Below are positions 1-4,890 of a stretch of 5,147 nucleotides of DNA, one piece after another. The notes below the pieces were generated by a model that saw nothing but the letters and a program-made list of their open reading frames with translations, was not told where the DNA came from and did no database searches. This DNA is from an uncultured Victivallaceae bacterium (lineage in GTDB: Bacteria > Verrucomicrobiota > Lentisphaeria > Victivallales > Victivallaceae), in contig CAKUKT010000206.1 in the NCBI GenBank assembly GCA_934663655.1, forward strand, positions 1 through 5,147, given 5' to 3'. The translations under genes were made by a program, and so were the position numbers. Numbering within the stretch: position 1 is the stretch's first letter; every line of letters begins with the position of its first letter.

Positions 1-19
1 TTGCATCTCGAAGTTCCAT
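1..19 (-). CDS. Possible 5' end of a gene leaving the window on the left (six codons)
   Basis: A minus-strand ATG at 19-17 opens a reading frame (M-E-L-R-D-A) that continues off the left edge. The coding part is far too short to identify. The only support is a promoter-like sequence directly upstream whose predicted transcription start falls on the A of this ATG, the same near-leaderless geometry seen at the two AraC genes in the window. There is no Shine-Dalgarno sequence. It would be transcribed in the same direction as the URO-D-like gene at 329-1372, about 310 bases downstream of it. It could equally be a chance ATG. Confidence 0.2.
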
Positions 20-54
20 ACTGATAATATAGTACGTTTGAAGAGATTCTACAA
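19..54 (-). promoter_or_regulatory. Candidate sigma70-type promoter reading left, near-leaderless
   Basis: On the minus strand TTGTAG (54-49) is followed, after exactly 17 bases, by TATATT (31-26). The -10 box matches the consensus at five of six positions and the -35 box at three (TTG). Six bases separate the -10 box from an ATG at 19. Transcription starting seven bases after the -10 box would begin at the ATG itself. The flanking DNA (1-130) is much more AT-rich than the rest of the window, so chance matches are likely. Confidence 0.3.
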
Positions 55-90
55 GTATTTTTGTTTCTTATCTATATAATCTATTTTGAC

Positions 91-121
91 GAAAAAGTCA
101 ATAGTGAAAAGCAACTTTTTC
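91..121. repeat. 8-bp perfect inverted repeat, AT-rich hairpin
   Basis: GAAAAAGT at 91-98 is the exact reverse complement of ACTTTTTC at 114-121, with a 15-base loop. It could form a weak hairpin in either transcript. On the minus strand it lies just beyond the GC-rich hairpin at 133-156, so the two may together form a termination region downstream of the URO-D-like gene. The stem is mostly A-T pairs and its stability is doubtful. Confidence 0.3.
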
Positions 122-123
122 TC

Positions 124-156
124 AAAAATTTTCCCGCCTGGTGGAAAACCGGCGGG
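124..156 (-). terminator. Candidate intrinsic terminator (minus strand)
   Basis: On the minus strand CCCGCC (156-151), a 12-base loop and GGCGGG (138-133) form a six-pair GC stem followed by AAAATTTTT (132-124). This is the only GC stem followed by a T run in the left intergenic region. It lies about 170 bases beyond the stop of the URO-D-like gene, which is far for a dedicated terminator, and four A residues separate stem from T run. It could end read-through transcripts from 329-1372. Confidence 0.35.
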
Positions 157-184
157 GGAAACGGCGGAAACGGCGACAGCGGAG

Positions 185-275
185 GCGGCGGCGGGGACGA
201 GGGGGACGGCAACAGCGGCGGCGGGGACGAGGGGGGACGGGGACGAAGGGACGTGGCGGGGACGAGGGGGACGGC
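185..275. repeat. Degenerate G-rich direct repeat with G-quadruplex potential
   Basis: The plus strand is built from variants of GGCGGGGACGAGGGGG. A 19-base form occurs at 187-205 and again at 217-235 (period 30), and the last 16 bases recur at 255-270 (offset 35). Shorter GGGGACG and GGGACG pieces fill the space between. Multiple runs of four to six G residues separated by short loops could fold into G-quadruplexes. The G-rich strand is the template strand for read-through of the minus-strand URO-D-like gene. Open frames across it are low-complexity (Gly/Asp/Arg or Pro/Ala/Val) and are not taken as coding. Confidence 0.75.
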
Positions 276-281
276 GAAGTT

Positions 282-295
282 CCCGGTCAGCCGGG
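282..295 (-). terminator. Short GC hairpin after the URO-D-like stop; no U tract
   Basis: CCCGG (282-286), a four-base TCAG loop, and CCGGG (291-295) form a perfect five-pair stem, 33 bases downstream of the TAA of the minus-strand URO-D-like gene. No T run follows, so it is at most a weak or RNA-stabilising 3' hairpin. A related CCCGG/CCGGG stem follows the minus-strand gene at the right edge. Confidence 0.3.
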
Positions 296-328
296 ATGAA
301 CGCTTCGATTCCCCCTCCAAAAGCAGGA

Positions 329-1372
329 TTATTTGCCCGAACGACCGATGTTACGCCATTCCTCGCACACGGCACGGCAGGTGGCGGGATTGGCGCCGAG
401 GCCGAGTTCAAAATTGCAGATGATTCCGCCGGCCGGAGTATAGAGCTTCTCGGCAATACGGCGGACTTCCCGACGTCCCACTTCCGGATCATCGGCGGTC
501 AACACCTGCTGACGGTCGATTTCTCCCCGGAATGTCACCTTCCCTTTTGCACATCCGGCAAGCTCATCGAGATTCATGCAGGCAAGCTGGGAATTTATCG
601 CGTCGATCCCCAGTTCGACCAGATCGGGGTAGATCGCAGAAATACAACCATCCGAGTGCATCAGCAGATATTTGCCATGCCGCCGGGCAATTTCCCGGTA
701 TTCCGCATAATATGGCTTGATGAGTTCACGCCAGACGGCAGGATCAATCAGCAACGAACGCTGCGTACCCCAGTCATCCATGAACTGCAGCGCATCCACC
801 GCTGTCGCCCCCCAGAATTCCAGTTCCGCACAATAATAGTCATGAATTTTGTCCAGCGCGGCTTTGAATGCCTCCGGTTCCAGCAGCACATCCATCATCG
901 CCTCCGCCGTTCCGCGCAGAAACTGGTAACGTTCCCAGAGCCGCGGACAGGCGGGAGCCAGCACAAAACGTTCCTCGCTCCGGCAATAACGGCTGATTTC
1001 GTCGAGTACGGCAGCGCGCTCCTCCCCTGTCGGCAGAATCTCCCAGGGCGGAGTGATTTTATCCAGTTCACCCGCCTCCTTCATGACCGGCTCCTTGACC
1101 TCGCCGATTGCCCCCGGCAGCAGATTTTCAAACACGCATCCCCATTCGTCAGTGTAGGTTGCCGAGAAGTATGGATCACCGGCGACCCGCTTTCCCTGTC
1201 GCTGCCGGAGCGGCAGGGTGACGATGTCATTCGGGAACTCCCCGGCAAGCGCGGCATATTCCCGGGGATGATGTTCGATGAACCACGGCAACGTCCACAG
1301 CTCGACCGGGATCCGGTCCGGATAATCAAACTCCAGAGCGCGGCGGACAACTTCACGTGATGACTGCGGCAT
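329..1372 (-). CDS. Uroporphyrinogen decarboxylase (URO-D) superfamily protein, not HemE; reaction unassigned
   Basis: A 347-residue cytoplasmic protein with no signal peptide or membrane segment, near the usual length for the URO-D (PF01208-like) TIM-barrel superfamily. Family-type signs are the N-terminal REVVRRALEFDYPDRIPVELW segment in parts (6-26), DEWG (75-78), FMDDWG (197-202), HSDGC (239-243), GIDAIN (255-260), FRGEID (281-286) and a C-terminal GGIICNFELG segment (315-324). The HemE motif RQAGRY is absent, so haem synthesis is not the likely role. The superfamily also includes corrinoid:CoM methyltransferases, whose zinc site is His-X-Cys plus a later Cys. Here the first part reads H239-S-D241, and the position of the later Cys is F321, with C319 and E322 nearby. 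The start at 1372 was chosen because AAAGGA lies eight bases upstream and family similarity begins there; an in-frame ATG at 1489 would add 39 unrelated residues and overlap the regulatory region. It is divergent from an AraC-family gene, its probable regulator. Family assignment is firm, function is not. Confidence 0.9.
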   Translation of the reverse strand: MPQSSREVVRRALEFDYPDRIPVELWTLPWFIEHHPREYAALAGEFPNDIVTLPLRQRQGKRVAGDPYFSATYTDEWGCVFENLLPGAIGEVKEPVMKEAGELDKITPPWEILPTGEERAAVLDEISRYCRSEERFVLAPACPRLWERYQFLRGTAEAMMDVLLEPEAFKAALDKIHDYYCAELEFWGATAVDALQFMDDWGTQRSLLIDPAVWRELIKPYYAEYREIARRHGKYLLMHSDGCISAIYPDLVELGIDAINSQLACMNLDELAGCAKGKVTFRGEIDRQQVLTADDPEVGRREVRRIAEKLYTPAGGIICNFELGLGANPATCRAVCEEWRNIGRSGK

Positions 1373-1380
1373 ATTCCTGT

Positions 1381-1386
1381 TCCTTT
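1381..1386 (-). promoter_or_regulatory. Shine-Dalgarno sequence fixing the URO-D-like start
   Basis: The minus strand reads AAAGGA at 1386-1381, eight bases before the ATG at 1372. The same AAAGGA motif precedes the second URO-D-like gene. This supports 1372 over the longer in-frame ATG at 1489, and contrasts with the AraC genes, which lack such a site. I found no convincing -10/-35 pair for this gene; the best -10-like hexamer (TACAGT) has no matching -35, which would fit activator-dependent transcription. Confidence 0.75.
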
Positions 1387-1467
1387 CAAGTTTCCGGTGT
1401 TGCAGCGATACTGTAACCGGGAAAGAGTTCAATTTCTTCCACAAAAAAACCGTGAATTTTTTTGAAC

Positions 1468-1481
1468 ATTGCAATTGCAAT
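1468..1481. promoter_or_regulatory. Perfect 14-bp palindrome, candidate operator
   Basis: ATTGCAATTGCAAT is its own reverse complement over all 14 bases. It lies in the 139-base divergent region between the URO-D-like and AraC genes and covers the proposed -35 box of the AraC promoter (1475-1480). A protein bound here would block AraC transcription and could influence the URO-D-like gene, whose start is about 95 bases away. It can also be read as tandem ATTGCA. The AraC protein itself is the obvious candidate ligand, but AraC-family sites are usually direct repeats, so another regulator is possible. Confidence 0.55.
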
Positions 1482-1503
1482 CGCGTCACTGCCGGGATAT
1501 AAT
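1475..1503 (+). promoter_or_regulatory. Sigma70-type promoter of the first AraC gene, near-leaderless
   Basis: TTGCAA (1475-1480) and a perfect TATAAT (1498-1503) are separated by exactly 17 bases. Transcription starting seven bases after the -10 box would begin at about 1510, only two bases before the ATG at 1512. No good Shine-Dalgarno sequence lies at a useful distance; the only G-rich stretch, GGGA at 1494-1497, is upstream of the predicted start of the RNA. The -35 box lies inside the palindrome at 1468-1481. Confidence 0.6.
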
Positions 1504-1511
1504 ATGTCGAT

Positions 1512-2387
1512 ATGAACGCTACCCGACCCCAAACCAGCCAACCCGAAGCCGACCGGCTGTGTCTGGAACGAAAAAACGGCTTCCCGTTTCCTCCCGGTAT
1601 CGACCTGATCGGCCGCTACCGGTGCCATTACGCCTCTCCGCTGCTGTTGCACCGACACCGCGCCTGGGAAATCTGCCATGTCGCCAAGGGAATGATGAGC
1701 TACGTTTATCAGGGGAAACGGGTCGATATTCCCGCCGGTTCCGTGCACATCTGTCCTCCGGATTTCGAGCACACCGGTTTCAACCGGAAGCTCTCCCCGT
1801 GCCTTCTCTACTGGATCGAGGTTGTTCCGGAACTGCTGCCGGGGGTGATCGAATCCGGCTCGCTGTTCTCAACGCCTCTGCCGCAACTCTTCGCCGCCGC
1901 CGCGGGTTTCGCTGCCGCAGTTGAGAATATGCTCGTTGAATGTACGCACCGGTCAGCCGGATGGCAACAGATGGTGAGCTCGGAAATGCAGATGTTGCTG
2001 ATCCGCCTGAATCGAGAGTTCGCCTCTCCGCGGTCGCGGGAATCCAGTTCACCGGAGGTGCGGAGGATAGTGAAATCACTTCAGGCGGACCGTTGCGGGC
2101 AGAAAAAGCTCCGCGAACACCTGAACGCCGCAGGTATCGGCAAGACCCTGCTGTACCGGAAATTTCGCGAAGAAACCGGTTTTTCCCCACAGGAGTTCCG
2201 GCGCCGGCAATTGATCGCGGCGGCGCAGAACCTGCTGGAGAAAACTTCCGACAGCATCACCGGTATCGCCTTCACGCTGGGATTCTCCACCAGCCAGTAT
2301 TTTGCGACAGCCTTCAAGCGGGAAACCGGCTTTTCCCCCCGGGAATGGCGCCGGGCACACGCCCGTAACACCAAGATGCCCAAATAA
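1512..2387 (+). CDS. AraC-family transcriptional regulator with N-terminal cupin-like sensor domain
   Basis: A 291-residue DNA-binding protein of typical AraC/XylS length. The N-terminal half looks like the AraC cupin ligand-binding fold: LLHRHRAWEI (45-54) with H47, H49 and E53, then G60, the PAGSVHICPP segment (74-83) and H87. The C-terminal half carries the double helix-turn-helix. The first runs about 199-226 and ends in FREETGFSP; the second runs about 249-276 with IAFTLGFSTSQYFATAFKR and ends in RETGFSP. The two share almost the same ETGFSP closing sequence, and the first helix-turn-helix (REHLNAAGIGKTLLYRKF) is less canonical. It is divergent from the URO-D-like gene at 329-1372 and probably controls it in response to a small ligand, perhaps a sugar; the ligand cannot be read from the sequence. 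The ATG at 1512 is the only in-frame start ahead of the cupin domain; the next Met is residue 61. Probably autoregulated through the overlapping palindrome. Confidence 0.93.
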   Translation: MNATRPQTSQPEADRLCLERKNGFPFPPGIDLIGRYRCHYASPLLLHRHRAWEICHVAKGMMSYVYQGKRVDIPAGSVHICPPDFEHTGFNRKLSPCLLYWIEVVPELLPGVIESGSLFSTPLPQLFAAAAGFAAAVENMLVECTHRSAGWQQMVSSEMQMLLIRLNREFASPRSRESSSPEVRRIVKSLQADRCGQKKLREHLNAAGIGKTLLYRKFREETGFSPQEFRRRQLIAAAQNLLEKTSDSITGIAFTLGFSTSQYFATAFKRETGFSPREWRRAHARNTKMPK

Positions 2388-2481
2388 TCCGCACCGGCGA
2401 CCGCTGCCGCCGCCCCCCGCAGCTCCTGAACCCAACCTGACGGCGCGGGCGACCGGCTTTTCCTGCCGCCGGATGAATATT

Positions 2482-2495
2482 GCGCTGGAGAGCGC
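2482..2495. terminator. Small perfect hairpin in the convergent gap; no U tract
   Basis: GCGCT (2482-2486), loop GGAG and AGCGC (2491-2495) form a five-pair perfect stem immediately after the stop of the minus-strand URO-D-like gene. Neither strand has a following T run. The rest of the 108-base convergent gap (2388-2495) is GC-rich and shows no canonical intrinsic terminator for either neighbour and no gene, so termination here may depend on Rho or on transcript collision. Confidence 0.25.
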
Positions 2496-3488
2496 TCAGT
2501 TCAACTGGGGGGCATATTCCCGAAAGAGCTTCAGGTACAGCCGGTAATCCTCCAGCGAGACCGCGGGCGGAGTCTGATGGTCACAGCTCGGAATGAATCC
2601 GCCTTTGCGCGCTACCGGCATCAATCGCTCAAACTCCCGGCGGAGCGCAGCTTCTCCCCGGTGCATCACGGTCTTGTCAAACGCGCCCAGGAAGAGCGCC
2701 TCCGGATAACGGTTTCGCAATGTCTCCACATCGACGCCTGCCATTCGTTCCAGCGGCAGGATACCATCGATTCCGGCCTCGCGGAACCAGCCGAGACATT
2801 CGGAGATGTCGCCGTCGGAGTCGACAATCACCTTCACGCCGTGTTCTTGCAGCACCGGCAGCAACTGACGGTAATATGGCGCCAGAAATTCATCGAAAAG
2901 CTCCTTTGAAAGCATCGGCCCGTGGTTGTAACTCAGATCTTCGGCAAAGGTCATAAATTCCGGTTGATGCTTCTGAAAGAGCCTTTCCAGCAACCGGAGG
3001 GAGAAGTCGACCTGATCCTGATTCATCCGGTGCAGCAGTTCCGGTTGATCGTAGAAGGCGTAAAGATGGGGTTCGATTCCGAGCAGCGTGCGCGGGAACC
3101 AGAAGAAGCCCTCGAGGGTGAACCAGAAAACCGCGTCACCGGCGTCATGACGGTCGGCATACCGGTCGAACAATGAGAAATCAATCCGGTCAGGATTGTG
3201 AATTGCCCCGGCCTTGCGGAAAGCCTCATATTCTTCAAGATTCTTCAGTATCGGCGCTCCGTGCGCAGCCGGCGGCGGCAGCGCCTCCGTGCGGGGGGCG
3301 AACCACTGCTGTACCAGCAGGTCCAGGCTGAAATATTCCTGAAGTTCGACGATCGACAATCCCTTTGGCAACCCCTCCCCTTCCCAGCGGTTCACGGTGA
3401 GATCCCACCAGGTGGCCCATTCGACGATCGGCAGGCGATCCGGAGTTTCGAAGTTCAATATTCGTTGAATGCGTTCCCGGGTTTTCAT
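2496..3488 (-). CDS. URO-D superfamily protein, DHQTPP-type C-terminus; reaction unassigned
   Basis: A 330-residue soluble protein, divergent in sequence from the URO-D-like protein at 329-1372 but with the same framework. It has PDRLPIVEWATWW (16-28), EDLSYNHG (183-190), LAPYYRQ (202-208), DSDGDI (223-228), GIDGILPLE (239-247), LGAFDK (267-272) and a C-terminal GGFIPSCDHQTPP (296-308). The closing SCDH..PP segment and DSDGD motif resemble a recurrent subgroup of URO-D-like proteins I associate with Lentisphaerota and Planctomycetota (recollection, not a search). The HemE RQAGRY motif is missing. Compared with the methyltransferase branch, the later Cys is kept (C302) but the His-X-Cys position reads D223-S-D225, so any metal site would be carboxylate-rich. 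AAAGGA five bases before the ATG supports this start. It is divergent from the second AraC gene, the likely regulator, and its 3' end converges on the first AraC gene. Confident family call, open function. Confidence 0.92.
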   Translation of the reverse strand: MKTRERIQRILNFETPDRLPIVEWATWWDLTVNRWEGEGLPKGLSIVELQEYFSLDLLVQQWFAPRTEALPPPAAHGAPILKNLEEYEAFRKAGAIHNPDRIDFSLFDRYADRHDAGDAVFWFTLEGFFWFPRTLLGIEPHLYAFYDQPELLHRMNQDQVDFSLRLLERLFQKHQPEFMTFAEDLSYNHGPMLSKELFDEFLAPYYRQLLPVLQEHGVKVIVDSDGDISECLGWFREAGIDGILPLERMAGVDVETLRNRYPEALFLGAFDKTVMHRGEAALRREFERLMPVARKGGFIPSCDHQTPPAVSLEDYRLYLKLFREYAPQLN

Positions 3489-3493
3489 GATTT

Positions 3494-3499
3494 TCCTTT
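3494..3499 (-). promoter_or_regulatory. Shine-Dalgarno sequence of the second URO-D-like gene
   Basis: The minus strand reads AAAGGA at 3499-3494, five bases before the ATG at 3488. It matches the motif used by the other URO-D-like gene and fixes this start. Confidence 0.75.
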
Positions 3500-3530
3500 C
3501 TTTTCAACTGCTTGACGTTGCCATTTTTTA

Positions 3531-3548
3531 TTAATATAGTTATATTAA
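3531..3548. promoter_or_regulatory. 18-bp palindrome (8-bp arms), candidate operator over the URO-D-like promoter
   Basis: TTAATATA (3531-3538) and TATATTAA (3541-3548) are exact reverse complements around a central GT. The left arm contains a minus-strand TATATT (3538-3533) that could be the -10 box of the URO-D-like gene, giving a leader of roughly 38 bases that includes its Shine-Dalgarno site. No good minus-strand -35 box is seen 16-18 bases upstream. The site is pure A/T in its arms, so chance is a real alternative. Confidence 0.45.
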
Positions 3549-3560
3549 ATCAAAGAAAAA

Positions 3561-3593
3561 AGGATGATATTATCTATAATAGAGGATTATATT
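3561..3593 (+). promoter_or_regulatory. 11-bp direct repeat at 22-bp period, candidate AraC-type binding site
   Basis: AGGATGATATT (3561-3571) and AGGATTATATT (3583-3593) match at ten of eleven positions and start 22 bases apart, about two helical turns. AraC-family regulators commonly bind two directly repeated half-sites at about 21-bp spacing, so this is a plausible autoregulatory site. It lies just before the second AraC gene and includes its -10-like boxes. Confidence 0.45.
3575..3593 (+). promoter_or_regulatory. Two alternative -10 boxes for the second AraC gene
   Basis: A perfect TATAAT (3575-3580) would start RNA near 3587, leaving a 14-base leader without a Shine-Dalgarno site. TATATT (3588-3593) would start RNA near 3600, right at the ATG (3601). 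Neither has a recognisable -35 box, so an activator is probably needed or one of the boxes is fortuitous. Confidence 0.4.
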
Positions 3594-3600
3594 CTGATCC

Positions 3601-4512
3601 ATGCCGGAAATTGTTTCCAAGTCCGACCTGCCGCCGCTCGAACAAATCGGCCTGGCCGCTGAATATTACCCCGACTATCAGAATGAGCACATCCGTATGC
3701 ATGGCATCGATGTGATGCTCTTCAGCGTGGTGTTGGCGGGACGCGGGATACACTACCAGCAGCAGGAAAGCTGGCCGGAGGAGAGTTGTTCGGTGACCAT
3801 CACCAGATGCGGAGAACACCATTCAATCGTCTCGCTGCCGGGAGAAACAATGCGCATCGTGAACATCTACCTCGACAACCGCCATTTCCTCATGCCCGCG
3901 CTGCCGGACGATCTGGCGGAGGTGATCACCGCGTTTCTTCCCGTGTCGCCGACCCTTATGCCGCGGGAGAAACAGCTGACGCGGATCACCTTTTCGACTG
4001 CGGATACCATGGAATTTCTTGCGCTGGCGCTGGTGGCGGAATTGAATGAAAACCGTCCCGGTTCCCTGCAGGCGGCTTCCGATTATTTCCGGTTGTTTCT
4101 GATTGAGTGCGGCCGTCAGGCCGTCCGGGGCAGCCTGACGCATGGCGGCCGGCCGGACGCGGGAGAGTGGCGGGTGGAGAAGCTGTGCCGCTACCTGAAC
4201 CGGAATTATGCCCAATCCCATTCGCTGGATGAACTCGCCGCCCGGAGCGGCTGGCAGAAAAATTATCTTTGCCACCGCTTCAAAGAGTATACGGGGTCGT
4301 CCATCTTTGATTACCTGCACGACCTGCGGATCCGCAACGCCGCCCGTCTGCTGCTTTATTCCCGGCGAAAAACCGCTGATATCGCCCGTTGCTGCGGCTA
4401 TGCGGATGTCAATTATTTCAATCGGATGTTCCGCCGTTTCACCGGTACCTCTCCGGCGCGTTATCGTCGCGCCCACGCCCCGGGGACAGGCGGTTCCGAA
4501 ACCACCGGCTGA
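3601..4512 (+). CDS. AraC-family transcriptional regulator (second module)
   Basis: A 303-residue regulator with the typical two-part AraC layout. Residues about 30-95 look like a cupin-type ligand pocket (MLFSVVLAGRGIHY at 39-52, then TRCGEHHSIV at 68-77). A linker of about 100 residues follows. The C-terminal double helix-turn-helix spans roughly 190-290: first unit SLDELAARSGWQKNYLCHRF (208-227) with KEYTGSS, second unit ADIARCCGYADVNYFNRMF (259-277) with RRFTGTSPARYRR (278-290). This domain is canonical and better conserved than that of the other AraC protein in the window. It is divergent from the URO-D-like gene at 2496-3488 across a 112-base region with a palindrome and a direct repeat, and probably controls both genes. 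The ATG at 3601 has no well-placed Shine-Dalgarno sequence; AGAGGA at 3581-3586 is 14 bases away. The short Gly/Thr-rich tail after residue 292 is not part of the fold. Confidence 0.93.
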   Translation: MPEIVSKSDLPPLEQIGLAAEYYPDYQNEHIRMHGIDVMLFSVVLAGRGIHYQQQESWPEESCSVTITRCGEHHSIVSLPGETMRIVNIYLDNRHFLMPALPDDLAEVITAFLPVSPTLMPREKQLTRITFSTADTMEFLALALVAELNENRPGSLQAASDYFRLFLIECGRQAVRGSLTHGGRPDAGEWRVEKLCRYLNRNYAQSHSLDELAARSGWQKNYLCHRFKEYTGSSIFDYLHDLRIRNAARLLLYSRRKTADIARCCGYADVNYFNRMFRRFTGTSPARYRRAHAPGTGGSETTG

Positions 4513-4672
4513 CCAGCGCCCCCCCAGGTAACGCACCGGTGACGGCACGGCCGCACCCATTTTCCGTCCGTGTCCCGCCGTTCCGGCGACCGGATTCAGA
4601 TGAAACAGCGGTTCTGCGTGTCATTGCCGCCTGCTCGAGGCAGCATCGGACGGTGCGTGCCAAATATCTTCG

Positions 4673-4701
4673 CCGGGGGAGCCGCGCCTCCCCTCCCCCG
4701 G
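4673..4701. repeat. 9-bp GC-rich inverted repeat
   Basis: CCGGGGGAG (4673-4681) pairs exactly with CTCCCCCGG (4693-4701) around an 11-base loop. The stem is nearly all G-C and would be very stable. No clear T run follows on either strand. It lies 160 bases beyond the AraC stop and could stabilise or end that transcript. Confidence 0.5.
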
Positions 4702-4730
4702 TCCTTGCCGCGGGCTGGCGGTTCGACTTT

Positions 4731-4746
4731 GCGGAAATGATTCCGC
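4731..4746. repeat. 6-bp perfect hairpin GCGGAA/TTCCGC
   Basis: GCGGAA (4731-4736), loop ATGA and TTCCGC (4741-4746) form a compact stem. On the plus strand an AT-rich stretch with TTTT begins about 16 bases later, too far for a standard terminator. Role unknown. Confidence 0.3.
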
Positions 4747-4890
4747 TTCCGGCAATACGATATTTTACGCGTTCACCTGCTCTTTCGCCCCCCCGAAATA
4801 GCGGCCAGATCAACCGAAGTCCCCCCGGGGGAGCCGGAAATGCGACGCTCCTTCAATGCAGTTTTAACGCTTTAAGTATGCCCTCCCCCG

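Larger units (their letters stand above)
4673..4836 (+). repeat. 12-bp direct repeat CCGGGGGAGCCG, two copies
   Basis: The identical 12-mer occurs at 4673-4684 and 4825-4836. A complementary-type motif, CCCTCCCCCG, occurs at 4691-4700 and 4881-4890. Each G-rich copy could pair with either C-rich copy, so the gap could form alternative hairpins. The second G-rich copy is preceded by a C run, giving the palindrome CCCCCGGGGG at 4822-4831. Confidence 0.5.

Noticed and set aside
75..80. Perfect TATAAT on the plus strand as a promoter for a small RNA
   Set aside because: No -35 box lies at 16-18 bases upstream, the surrounding DNA is AT-rich enough for chance matches, and no plus-strand terminator defines a transcript.
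185..275. CRISPR array
   Set aside because: Repeat units are degenerate, adjacent and purine-rich, with no constant repeat separated by unique spacers and no cas genes.
49..492. Frames on both strands across the left G-rich repeat
   Set aside because: Their translations are Gly/Asp or Pro/Ala/Val/Ser low-complexity produced by the nucleotide repeat, and they run into the antisense of the URO-D-like gene.
86..1360. Long plus-strand frame of 424 codons opposite the first URO-D-like gene
   Set aside because: Its start lies in the G-rich repeat region and the rest is the antisense of a well-conserved URO-D-like protein. It matches no family and has no ribosome binding site; long antisense frames are common in GC-rich genes.
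1373..1489. 39-residue N-terminal extension of the first URO-D-like protein
   Set aside because: The extension overlaps the palindrome and AraC -35 region, has no family similarity, and a good AAAGGA site precedes the internal ATG at 1372.
329..3488. Naming either URO-D-like gene hemE (haem pathway uroporphyrinogen decarboxylase)
   Set aside because: Both lack the N-terminal RQAGRY-type substrate-binding motif, occur as a diverged pair, and sit with AraC regulators rather than with haem genes.
329..4512. Recent tandem duplication of one enzyme-regulator pair
   Set aside because: The two enzymes differ in length and active-site motifs and align only over family-wide positions. The two AraC proteins share only the family framework, and I saw no long nucleotide identity between the modules.
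3823..4560. Minus-strand frame of 245 codons opposite the second AraC gene
   Set aside because: It is antisense to a clear AraC protein with a canonical double helix-turn-helix, and its own translation shows no recognisable fold.
4439..4813. Minus-strand frame of 124 codons reaching into the right-hand gap
   Set aside because: Arg/Gly-rich low-complexity translation, overlap with the AraC 3' end, no Shine-Dalgarno site and no family resemblance.
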